Below, in pieces: positions 1-7,299 of a DNA stretch of 39,979 nucleotides (positions are counted from its first letter, which is position 1; the number at the start of each line of letters is the position of its first letter). The stretch is from positions 1 through 39,979 of IMG/VR virus record IMGVR_UViG_3300025141_000257, one strand, 5' to 3'. The notes under the pieces are model-generated. The model saw only the letters and a program-made list of their open reading frames with translations, was not told the origin of the DNA and ran no database searches. A program made the translations under genes and the position numbers. The DNA comes from a virus.

Positions 1-158
1 GCAACCGGCGGGAGCATGGGGGCATTTCGCTACCCCGCCACAAGGTATCACTGTTCCATCACCACAACACACCGGGAACCCGCGCCACTGGCCTCCCTTT
101 CCTACAACGCAGTCAGACTGTGGCATCAACTCTCCACTACAATTGTCGTACTGTGGGG
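1..158. repeat. Left copy of terminal overlap
   Basis: Bases 1-158 match bases 39822-39979 with four substitutions and no gaps. The reading frame of the minus-strand tail gene runs through both copies in the same phase, so joining the two ends restores one uninterrupted gene. This is what a circularly permuted or circularised phage genome looks like. All four differences change the encoded amino acid (R to H, G to A, V to M, Q to L, left to right copy). Confidence 0.9.
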
Positions 159-3100
159 GCAAACAGCAATACCCAAGATCAGCCACTGTTGGGCAGCCGT
201 CACCCCCACTACATGAGTATCCGGGCATCCACTGACCACCCGCTGCGTCACAATCACTTTCTGTCAGGTCTTGACACTGATCTGCGCATTCATCTGAACT
301 GGAGGATGTGTAACACGCAGCAGTACATTCGCTTTGACCAGAACCGCCGACACATTCACCGTTCGGGGTGAAGTCGCCCTCGCAGGCCATTTCGTTGACT
401 GAATCCGTACACTCACCACATTCACAACACGAACCGACCACCGGAGGATCGCAACACGGCGGATCGCCGCCCCAAACACCACCGGCGAGTTGGCATGCCC
501 ACTCAGTTGTGTACGATGCCTCGCAACCCAAACAACACAGACCAGTCGTGCCGGTGTTGTTTAGGCAATCTGTAACTTCTTGACAATTGAGCACTCCGAT
601 ATACCACGTTGAATCGTCCAGCGAGTTGCAGTATCTTTCGGTGTAGGCATCCTTACAGTTATACTCCAGAGGATCTTCGGATACCCGGTAGCAACACGGA
701 TTCGTTGGTGGCGGTGTATCGCAGTCAAGATCATCATCATCACAACGCGGGAACCCATCAACAATGGGACCGAACCATGTACCCTCGCATTCCGCCTCCA
801 ATACCTCGGTGCAGTTGAAATCATCATCACAACACGCACCAAGATCGGTTTCTTCATCGTCCGGTACGTCCGGTATGATGATCCCGGTGTACGTCCCATC
901 ACAATCTGGTTCCTCTACGTTCCGCCTCGGACCCACGGGATCAACGACAACCGTCACCCCCTCAAGAACGAATGGGTGACCGCTGGTTTCGGTGGCGAGT
1001 TCATTCACCCCGCCGTCCTTGACACCACGAACACGCACAAACGCAGCCTGCGCCCGAACCCTGCAACGCCTTCGGTTGCCGCGACCGAGTGTCAGGCACC
1101 CAAGGTCAAGAAGTTCAACGCCGGGCATGCTCGCTTGAGCCGTCTTCAGTTTGTCGGCCCTGAAGAACCCGTCGTATTCCGTCCATTCTTGTGTGACTTC
1201 ATCCCACTGGGTTCCGTCTGCTGGGTCTGAGTCAAACGTGCCAAACTCGCCATGGCCCGGGAGCGGGTGGGCATCGTCGGAACCATTGGTAATAGACTGT
1301 GTGACCCCATCGCCATCGATGTAGAACCTGCCGTACCCGTGGAACGTCTGATCCAACAGAGAAAACGGGAACGCACCGTGGTCATCAGGCTGCTGTACAT
1401 ATTGCACCGGGTTCGTGACACCAGTCTCCAAAAGCCCGTCGTAGTGCAATCCGCCCATTGGGGCGCGGAACACCCACCGGAGATCCCCCTCGTCGTTGGG
1501 CCAATACTCGCGGGCGAGGCTCCAACCATTGTCGGATACAGGTTCGTATGTTCGATCGGATGGCTTCACAAACAGATCGTTGGCGGTCCATCGTGGTTCC
1601 GCCCAAGCGCGAACCGAATAGCCACCGTCCACGGCTGTGTCATCAGAAGCCGGATCACCTGTGTCTCCAACCGCGTCACTCTCACAATAGCCGCCATCTT
1701 GCGTTCCGCCGTCAAAAGTGACATCCCATGGCGGCGGCGTCGGGTCGCCGGCATCCCAAAAACCACAGTCGAGGATGATCTCGTCCATTCGCAATATAGA
1801 CACGGCACTCACATCAGAACCGATGGCCGCTTGTGGTGATTCGCCATACACAAGTTCCACTCGGGGGTTGCTTGTTGTCCCCTTTGTGTTTACGTCTGGT
1901 ATGTACTGGTCAACTCCTGACTCAACCGTGACCTCACGGATGAGAATGTTCGTCGGTTCTGGTGGTGCCAGTGGTCCGATCGAAACCCACGACTCAATCC
2001 GCTGCGGAGCCGCTGTCGCCGGAAGCAATCCGGTCAGTTCACCATCTGTGTATGAGTTGCCGGTTGTTATGGACGATTTGTGTCCGTCGCTACCACAAAT
2101 AACCGCTGGATCAAACGTGGCAAGCACACCATCGGTACTCCCGAACAGTGGCATGCTCTGCCCGCCCTCACCGGCACCCTCCGCGACTAATGTGGTGACT
2201 CCAACGCTCGCCCCAGAGAAACGTGGGTGGTGAATCTTGAACGGGAAGAAGCCATTGGTCGTGTATGAATAGAACATGTGTTGTGAAGTCGATGGTGCGT
2301 TGGTATCGGTCATCCAAATCCACACGCCGGTTCGTTCGACATCGTGTACGAGTTGCACCGTAAGGTCTTGCCAAGACCTTGCACCGAAGAAGGAGTCCAA
2401 CCTCCCCTTGCTGACGATGTTGGATTTGTCAACTGCGAACATATTTGGATCAAGGAACAAGAGTCCCTCCGCAGTCAACACGAACACAGATTGACCGGGG
2501 CCGGGACACCACGCATTGGGACTCACCAGTCCCAGTGAACGGCTCATCATCTGGATGGTTCCATTGAAACCGGGGTCACTGGTGAGATACGAGATCGAGG
2601 TGCGGCCACACATCAACAGGCCGCTTTGTCCAAACGGGATCAGTGCCTCGATCGGCTCGCCAATTGTGCCGTATCCTAGTGCTGCTGATGTTCCGCCAGC
2701 AACCGCGTCGAATACTGCTCCATCTCCAGCACTCGGTTCCCAATCATCTGGATTATCAATCGCGGACAGGAACCACGTTTCCTTCGCACCAATAACGCCC
2801 GCCATCGCAAGCCTCGCGCCGAACTTCACCAGAAGATTGGCCTTGTTGTCACCGCTCTCCACACTGCACGGGCCTGTGGGTTCTGCACCATCGCAATCAT
2901 CAAGCCAGTCTTCCAGCGTTGGGGTTACAGTCGAGAGGTCTACTTTTTTGTACGTTGTTCCGTCACAGAAGTACGCCATGCCCTTGAATTGAACACCGCT
3001 GACCTTCCCGGTTGTTATGAATGGCGGGTCACCGTCAACCCTCGTTGCCGCCGCACTGGGAAGTTTCTGCCACAGGTGTCCGTTGATCACTAGGAGCAGT

Positions 3101-3378
3101 CGATCGGTACGAACCGTGGTGCCGCCATCGTCCGCGTAGTTTGAGCAAGGAACAATGCACTGTATTTCTCCAGCACCATTGTTGTCAAAGTCTTCGCCGT
3201 CTCCTGCCGAGAACATGTCGATCGGCGTAAGGCCCGGTCGTGTGCCGAGCCTCAGTCGGCCCTGCCACTGGTCGTGCGGAATCATGTTCTGCATATCCAG
3301 CGTCATGTCTTGAGGCACGTTGTCGTAGGCCGCGTCAGCGGTCCAACCTCGGAGCGGGATGGGGGCGGGGATACGCAT
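1..3378 (-). CDS. Tail nozzle/tube protein with Cys-rich C-terminal repeats (partial in window)
   Basis: This reading frame is open over 1,126 codons and runs off the left edge; through the terminal overlap it continues for 21 residues to a stop at 39756, giving about 1,147 aa. The N-terminus (MRIPAPIPLRGW, then a segment with RLRLGTRPGLTP) follows the pattern of podovirus tail nozzle/hub proteins with a beta-propeller-like body. The region to about residue 500 has typical short segments such as WFLSAIDNPDDWEPSAGD. From about residue 847 (position 840 leftward) the protein changes character: roughly 44 cysteines in about 300 residues, arranged as repeated units starting with CC and containing a later Cys and a G-x-W motif. 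ATG at 3378 overlaps the upstream stop (TAATG) and has no clear Shine-Dalgarno, so translation is probably coupled. Tail assignment is by pattern and position; the Cys-rich part could be a receptor-binding extension. Confidence 0.75.
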   Translation of the reverse strand, partial: MRIPAPIPLRGWTADAAYDNVPQDMTLDMQNMIPHDQWQGRLRLGTRPGLTPIDMFSAGDGEDFDNNGAGEIQCIVPCSNYADDGGTTVRTDRLLLVINGHLWQKLPSAAATRVDGDPPFITTGKVSGVQFKGMAYFCDGTTYKKVDLSTVTPTLEDWLDDCDGAEPTGPCSVESGDNKANLLVKFGARLAMAGVIGAKETWFLSAIDNPDDWEPSAGDGAVFDAVAGGTSAALGYGTIGEPIEALIPFGQSGLLMCGRTSISYLTSDPGFNGTIQMMSRSLGLVSPNAWCPGPGQSVFVLTAEGLLFLDPNMFAVDKSNIVSKGRLDSFFGARSWQDLTVQLVHDVERTGVWIWMTDTNAPSTSQHMFYSYTTNGFFPFKIHHPRFSGASVGVTTLVAEGAGEGGQSMPLFGSTDGVLATFDPAVICGSDGHKSSITTGNSYTDGELTGLLPATAAPQRIESWVSIGPLAPPEPTNILIREVTVESGVDQYIPDVNTKGTTSNPRVELVYGESPQAAIGSDVSAVSILRMDEIILDCGFWDAGDPTPPPWDVTFDGGTQDGGYCESDAVGDTGDPASDDTAVDGGYSVRAWAEPRWTANDLFVKPSDRTYEPVSDNGWSLAREYWPNDEGDLRWVFRAPMGGLHYDGLLETGVTNPVQYVQQPDDHGAFPFSLLDQTFHGYGRFYIDGDGVTQSITNGSDDAHPLPGHGEFGTFDSDPADGTQWDEVTQEWTEYDGFFRADKLKTAQASMPGVELLDLGCLTLGRGNRRRCRVRAQAAFVRVRGVKDGGVNELATETSGHPFVLEGVTVVVDPVGPRRNVEEPDCDGTYTGIIIPDVPDDEETDLGACCDDDFNCTEVLEAECEGTWFGPIVDGFPRCDDDDLDCDTPPPTNPCCYRVSEDPLEYNCKDAYTERYCNSLDDSTWYIGVLNCQEVTDCLNNTGTTGLCCLGCEASYTTEWACQLAGGVWGGDPPCCDPPVVGSCCECGECTDSVNEMACEGDFTPNGECVGGSGQSECTAACYTSSSSDECADQCQDLTESDCDAAGGQWMPGYSCSGGDGCPTVADLGYCCLPPQYDNCSGELMPQSDCVVGKGGQWRGFPVCCGDGTVIPCGGVAKCPHAPAGC

Positions 3379-4574
3379 TAGGACTTTGTATACCGGAGTG
3401 TAAGGATTGATCCCGAATATAGTGATGCGGATGTGTCGTAGGTGTCAGATGACTTGCTGCTGCCATTGAGTACATTCGTACCACTTTGGTAAATACCAAG
3501 GAGGTGGAGGTGGGTGCCGTTGAGCACGTTGTACCGCTGCTCCTGCCAACCCACTTGGCCGTCGCCGAGGCCGAGTTTGATGAGGTGGGGGATAACTTCA
3601 GTAAGAACATCCATGCCGGAAATCGTAATAATCGTGGAACCACCACCGGCGGTTGACTGCAGTTCGATAGTCCGCTGATACAACGTGCCGCCGTCAATCC
3701 ACTTCCCAACAGCAACCTCTGTTCCAAGTCCGGGACTGGCTGGGTCGTATGACGCTTCAAAATCTGTCGGGCTTGGAGCAGCCGCAACATATTCCTCCAC
3801 ATAATCCACAATCTGCTTTCTGGTCGGGACCATCAGGTCGCTGCTCAGACCAACAAGCGTGGCATCCTCAGGCTGGTCGGCGTACTTGATTGGGGTTGGA
3901 GTCTCGCCATCGGCATCTACGGTTCCACCAACTGCAATGGTGAGTTCGGTGGCAGCGATGTATGGCCCTAACTCTCCATCCTTTATAACTTTGCCGACCT
4001 CGCCGCTGTTGCCCAAAAAGGGTCCATTGGCAGCAAAGGCAATGCAGCCCGTGGTCCCCGCCGCACCCCTAAGATGGTGCGTGTCACCTACGTCATCCCA
4101 CAGAGGGATCGTCAACTCGCCGTCTTCAAGAGTGACATCACCGTTCTCTACCGTGACATTTCCATCGTCCAAGTCAGTGTCGGATTCCCTTACCTTCAAA
4201 GATCCGTAGACTGTGAGCGAGTCTTGTGTTGCTGGCTCGTCCGCGATCACCGCGATTTGGCCATTGAATGTGGTGTCCCCTGCGAAGGTGTTGTCGAGAG
4301 CCAACAACGCAATGTCATCATATGAAACGGGAGCCTTCCCGTCGCCCTCTACACCATCGCCATCATCCAATCCCGTCCGTGTTCCGGCGGTTGGTGGCCG
4401 GTTGATCGGCAGACTACCCCATGCGTCAGCCCCGTTCCCCACAACCCAGCCGACAATGGTTTCAGTGTCATCGACTTCATCGTAAATGAGGCCGATCTCC
4501 CCGTGGTCTAGGACGGGATCATCGGAGTCCCAGTTACCGTAGGAGGCTCTCCGTAGTCTAATTCTTGTAGTCAT
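3378..4574 (-). CDS. Tail fibre / receptor-binding protein
   Basis: 398 aa. The first 55 residues (RLRRASYGNWDSDDPVLDHGEIGLIYDE, then VVGNGADAWGSLP) match the pattern of the phage major-tropism-determinant N-terminal domain, which attaches fibres and short tail spikes: R-LRR at the start, P-L--GE-G and a G-G---W--LP end. The remainder is rich in D, G, T and V (for example DDGNVTVENGDVTLEDGELTI, where a VTVENGDVTLEDGE repeat suggests a beta-helical or beta-prism shaft). The C-terminus is Ser/Thr-rich. ATG at 4574 overlaps the stop of the lipoprotein gene (ATGA). It sits directly upstream of the tail nozzle gene, in keeping with a tail-associated role. Confidence 0.6.
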   Translation of the reverse strand: MTTRIRLRRASYGNWDSDDPVLDHGEIGLIYDEVDDTETIVGWVVGNGADAWGSLPINRPPTAGTRTGLDDGDGVEGDGKAPVSYDDIALLALDNTFAGDTTFNGQIAVIADEPATQDSLTVYGSLKVRESDTDLDDGNVTVENGDVTLEDGELTIPLWDDVGDTHHLRGAAGTTGCIAFAANGPFLGNSGEVGKVIKDGELGPYIAATELTIAVGGTVDADGETPTPIKYADQPEDATLVGLSSDLMVPTRKQIVDYVEEYVAAAPSPTDFEASYDPASPGLGTEVAVGKWIDGGTLYQRTIELQSTAGGGSTIITISGMDVLTEVIPHLIKLGLGDGQVGWQEQRYNVLNGTHLHLLGIYQSGTNVLNGSSKSSDTYDTSASLYSGSILTLRYTKS

Positions 4575-4855
4575 TGATCATTCTCCACAAACGAGGGTGG
4601 CACCAAGTACCAGCCCTCTGGCACAAGCACCTTGTTGCTACTAGGAAGCCACTGACCCCCAACCAGCGCGTACACATGTCCCTTCACGTCTTCGCCGGTG
4701 CGGACTGGGCTGTCTTCGCTAACCAGAACCACCCTTGGACCGCACCCAATCAGCAATACGAGAACCAGCACGACGAAGCATGCGAGGACGGCGTTCGCCG
4801 TCCACCGCTCTATTACTTGAACGTGCGTGTGACAGTAACGAATCAGTGATCGCAC
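4571..4855 (-). CDS. Small lipoprotein, possible outer spanin
   Basis: 94 aa. A charged N-terminus is followed by a hydrophobic stretch (LACFVVLVLVLLIGC) ending in a good signal-peptidase-II lipobox, L-I-G-C, so a lipid-modified Cys near residue 38 is likely. The mature part is about 55 aa and contains VLVPEGWYLVPP, a pattern common in small phage lipoproteins next to holins. The start is GTG at 4855, preceded by GGGAGGTGATC, the strongest Shine-Dalgarno in the window. The stop overlaps the tail fibre start. Position after a holin-like gene suggests a lysis role such as outer-membrane spanin; this is inference from the lipobox and the neighbours. Confidence 0.55.
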   Translation of the reverse strand: MRSLIRYCHTHVQVIERWTANAVLACFVVLVLVLLIGCGPRVVLVSEDSPVRTGEDVKGHVYALVGGQWLPSSNKVLVPEGWYLVPPSFVENDQ

Positions 4856-4882
4856 GGATCACCTCCCTTAGCCAAGCCCACA

Positions 4883-5092
4883 TCAGGAGCCATTGGACCC
4901 GGCACCAACGTCTTCGCTAGACCTATCGTTGTCGCGGGAAGCGACGAACCCAAGAGCCACGAACACCGCTGTTACAACCGCGCCCCACTCGGCTGTGGTT
5001 GAAGCATCCCCGTCAAAGTGTGATGCTATTGCTGTAGCGATCACCGCGAGTAGTGCGGCGATGCCAGCCACAGTCGTTTTCCATGATTTCAT
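4883..5092 (-). CDS. Holin-like two-TM membrane protein
   Basis: 69 aa. Two hydrophobic helices are visible (about residues 7-24, VAGIAALLAVIATAIA, and 36-52, GAVVTAVFVALGFVA), separated by a short polar turn (SHFDGDASTTAEW), with a charged C-terminal tail (RDNDRSSEDVG). This is the layout of small class II-type phage holins. ATG at 5092 overlaps the preceding stop by the ATGA arrangement. No endolysin gene is recognisable beside it, so the lysis role rests on topology and on the neighbouring TM/coiled-coil and lipoprotein genes. Confidence 0.6.
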   Translation of the reverse strand: MKSWKTTVAGIAALLAVIATAIASHFDGDASTTAEWGAVVTAVFVALGFVASRDNDRSSEDVGAGSNGS

Positions 5093-5358
5093 TGTTCGTT
5101 CTCCAGTTCGCGCAAACGTGTGTGTAGATCCGCCACCTTTGCGCTGAGGTGGTCGGAGTTCACAGTGAGGTTGATTTGGGTCTTTGTGAGATCCGTTGTG
5201 ATTTCACGCAATGTTTCAACTGTTTCGGCAGTCATCTCGATCTGCTGGTCCCGGCGACCTGTTTGCAACATGACCGCCCCGATGGCGATCAGAAGCACAA
5301 TGGTTTGCAGTACGTTCGTGGTAATGGCGACCTTCTCTCGTCCATTGTTGGTACTCAT
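5089..5358 (-). CDS. Single-TM coiled-coil protein (holin or inner-spanin-like)
   Basis: 89 aa from ATG 5358, which overlaps the stop of the upstream gene as ATGA; a longer reading frame upstream is not needed. After a short polar N-terminus there is one membrane helix (VLQTIVLLIAIGAVML, about residues 15-31), then a charged heptad-like region (TAETVETLREITTDLTKTQ and SAKVADLHTRLRELENEQ) that should form a coiled coil. One TM plus periplasmic coiled coil is the design of inner spanins and of some accessory holins. It forms a tight cluster with the next two genes, supporting a lysis cassette. Confidence 0.5.
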   Translation of the reverse strand: MSTNNGREKVAITTNVLQTIVLLIAIGAVMLQTGRRDQQIEMTAETVETLREITTDLTKTQINLTVNSDHLSAKVADLHTRLRELENEQ

Positions 5359-5618
5359 GGCGTGTACACCGACCATGGTGCTGTGGGTGGTGCCACAAAG
5401 GGCTTCACCTCGCTGCCAGCGATGTAGTCCGTTCCGTTGATCCACACGACCGCGTTCACCAGATACCGCCGTTCGTTTTGATACTGGCCCTCAAGCCGGA
5501 TGTCGCTCGTGGTGGCTGGTGGGTCAAGATCGTCTGGTTCGTAATACGCAGCATCATCGTCAAAACCCACGACCGCGAAGCGGTCGTAGCCTCCCAACAT
5601 CTCTCTGTGTAATGCCAT
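5355..5618 (-). CDS. Hypothetical small structural-region protein
   Basis: 87 aa, not recognised. The sequence is acidic in the first half (GFDDDAAYYEPDDLDPP) and then contains RYLVNAVVWINGTDYIAGSEVKPF, suggestive of a small beta-rich fold. It overlaps the 3' end of the adaptor gene by 59 bases. ATG at 5618 lies directly after GAAGG; the next ATG (5600, MLGGYD) would reduce the overlap but has no better ribosome site. Its place between head-tail adaptor and lysis cluster fits a head-completion or tail accessory protein, without proof. Confidence 0.5.
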   Translation of the reverse strand: MALHREMLGGYDRFAVVGFDDDAAYYEPDDLDPPATTSDIRLEGQYQNERRYLVNAVVWINGTDYIAGSEVKPFVAPPTAPWSVYTP

Positions 5619-6243
5619 CCTTCATCAGAGCGGTCTGAAGGAGTGGTCCCGCGTCAATCTCTGCAATACGTGTTGGAATACCCTCGTCTTCGTACCCCTG
5701 CGCATAGGCTCGCAGGTATGCGGTGAACAGGGAGTCCACATACGGTGGGAATGAAAGTGTTGTGGCATCGATCCAGTCCGTGGTGACTGGGTTCCAATAC
5801 TTGCGATACCGCATGCGGATCGCCGCCGCACTGAAAGAGGTTGGTGTCGGAAAGATTTGAATTTCTTGCTCAAGGTTCTGCCACGGGAATGCAACGTGCG
5901 TTACATAGCCACTCACCGGGGTCCGTGTCGTGGCATCCCGGAGATAGTCCATCTCTGCTGGGGTGATGTTCTCGACTTCGGCACCATCAACCGTGCGGAC
6001 CATGGAGATGAAGTCGCCGCCCTTTTCAAAGTACATGGTGACGGGCTGTGCGACGCTGGGGCGGTTAGTCGTTAGATCAAGAAGAATCGAGTGTTCTCGG
6101 AACCGCCATGGACGGGTGTACAACTGGTCGCCAGCGTGGTTGATCACTTCCAATTTACGACCTTCTACCGTCATTCCCGGCGCAACGGACGGGTCGCCAC
6201 CCACGGCGTGTTCCACATGTGACTTGGCTTGTAAGAGATTCAT
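5560..6243 (-). CDS. Head-tail adaptor/connector protein
   Basis: 227 aa. The early segment VINHAGDQLYTRPWRFRE fits the podovirus adaptor pattern (N-AG--L----W-W), found in proteins that form a ring below the portal. The C-terminal part (FTAYLRAYAQGYEDE) is helical as in that family. ATG 6243 has GGAG seven bases upstream. It follows the decoration genes and precedes lysis and tail genes, where connectors are usually encoded. Between it and the upstream gene lies a GC-rich hairpin cluster (6265-6304). Function is inferred from pattern and synteny. Confidence 0.55.
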   Translation of the reverse strand: MNLLQAKSHVEHAVGGDPSVAPGMTVEGRKLEVINHAGDQLYTRPWRFREHSILLDLTTNRPSVAQPVTMYFEKGGDFISMVRTVDGAEVENITPAEMDYLRDATTRTPVSGYVTHVAFPWQNLEQEIQIFPTPTSFSAAAIRMRYRKYWNPVTTDWIDATTLSFPPYVDSLFTAYLRAYAQGYEDEGIPTRIAEIDAGPLLQTALMKDGITQRDVGRLRPLRGRGF

Positions 6244-6264
6244 ACGCCGACTCCAAGTGGGGAA

Positions 6265-6304
6265 GTAGAGGAGGGGCTGTTAGGCCCCCCCTCTACGAGA
6301 GGGG
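6265..6304 (-). promoter_or_regulatory. Competing hairpins between decoration and adaptor genes
   Basis: Two strong overlapping hairpins are visible. Bases 6265-6296 form a 7-bp stem (GTAGAGG/CCTCTAC), a 1x1 mismatch, a 4-bp GGGG/CCCC stem and an 8-nt loop. Bases 6288-6304 form CCCCTCT-ACG-AGAGGGG. They share 6288-6296 and cannot form together. Read on the minus strand there is no long U-tract after them, so mRNA processing, stabilisation or partial attenuation after the highly expressed head genes is likelier than full termination. Confidence 0.55.
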
Positions 6305-6313
6305 AGAAGAGAA

Positions 6314-6796
6314 TCAGGAGATGGATGCCGTCTTGATTGCAGGTCCGCCAACCATAAAGGCTTTGCCTGTGGGGGCATCGGCGGAAGCGGGAAAGATCAT
6401 CTCCATGGCGTATGCCACGATGATGGCCTTGTCCACGGCACCGATAAGTTGCCCAGAAGCGTTCACCGTCAGAGGCAGCCCGACAATCCAAGCATCAGCC
6501 GCTAAGCCGCCTCCAAGATGGCGGCAGTCGTTGATGCCAGAGAGCGAGATTCTGCCGGAACTGGTCGCCGTGATCTCCGAGGTCACGACCCCGTAGAAAC
6601 CGCATTTCCCTGCGGCTGCTGCCATCTTGGTGACAGCGACCTCGGTAATATTTCCGTTGATCGCCGACATTGCGATCAGGCCAGCGTCGGTGATGTGAAC
6701 CACCTCTCCGACAGCCATGGTTTCAGTCGCCGTAGCCCCTATGGTTTCGGGGTTGAATGTTAGCCCGCCGGGGGGCTGCGTAAGTGCAAGTGACAT
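6314..6796 (-). CDS. Capsid decoration-like protein, paralogue 2
   Basis: 160 aa from ATG 6796 (MSLALTQPPGG). An ATG two codons earlier (6802) is nearer the Shine-Dalgarno, but the paralogue just upstream starts at the equivalent of 6796 with the same GGAG spacing. The protein closely matches its neighbour throughout: ETMAVGEVVHITDAGLIAMS, CGFYGVVTSEITATSSGRIS and a C-terminal GKAFMVGGPAI. The pattern M-VGEVVHIT---L... is typical of the small beta-rich phage head proteins of the DUF2190 type that coat the capsid. Insertions relative to the paralogue lie near residues 50 and 105. Confidence 0.6.
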   Translation of the reverse strand: MSLALTQPPGGLTFNPETIGATATETMAVGEVVHITDAGLIAMSAINGNITEVAVTKMAAAAGKCGFYGVVTSEITATSSGRISLSGINDCRHLGGGLAADAWIVGLPLTVNASGQLIGAVDKAIIVAYAMEMIFPASADAPTGKAFMVGGPAIKTASIS

Positions 6797-6819
6797 GTTC
6801 ATGTCTCCTTCGTATCACA

Positions 6820-7281
6820 TCAGGTAACGGATGCCGTCGTGATTGCAGGTCCGCCAACCATGAAGGCTTTGCCTGTGCCGGTTGTTTCGACATCGACATC
6901 AACAACCTCCATGGCGTATGCCACGATGATCAGTTTGTCAACGGCTGGGATAAGTTGCCCAGCAGCGTTCACCGTCAGAGGTGTACCGGCAGCCCAGTTG
7001 TTCGATCCTGATCCCAGATGGGCGCATTCATGGATGCCAGAGAGCGCGATTCTGCCGGAACTGGTCGCCGTGATCTCCGAGGTCACGACCCCGTAGAAAC
7101 CGCAGGACGATGCGGCTGATACCTGCTTGGTGACAACGACCTCGGTTGGCGATGTCGCGATCAGGCCGGAGTCGGTGATGTGAACCACCTCTCCGACAGC
7201 CATGGTTGCCGCCGCCGTAGCCTCTATGGTTTCGGGGTTGAATGTTAGCCCAGCACCGGGCTGAGTAAGTGCAAGTGACAT
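6820..7281 (-). CDS. Capsid decoration-like protein, paralogue 1
   Basis: 153 aa, directly downstream of the major capsid gene. It shares its start, core and C-terminus with the next gene (MAVGEVVHIT, CGFYGVVTSEITATSSGRIA, VNAAGQLIPAVDK, GKAFMVGGPAI). The two ribosome binding regions are also duplicates (GTGATACGAAGGAGACA upstream of both), so the duplication included the leader. The pattern fits DUF2190-like capsid-stabilising or decoration proteins. Two copies may occupy different capsid positions or be alternative surface proteins. Confidence 0.6.
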   Translation of the reverse strand: MSLALTQPGAGLTFNPETIEATAAATMAVGEVVHITDSGLIATSPTEVVVTKQVSAASSCGFYGVVTSEITATSSGRIALSGIHECAHLGSGSNNWAAGTPLTVNAAGQLIPAVDKLIIVAYAMEVVDVDVETTGTGKAFMVGGPAITTASVT

Positions 7282-7299
7282 GTTTGTGTCTCCTTCGTA

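Noticed and set aside
1-158. Diversity-generating retroelement variation at the overlap
   Set aside because: The four clustered amino-acid changes recall a variable repeat, but there is no reverse transcriptase gene and I did not find a template copy elsewhere in the window.
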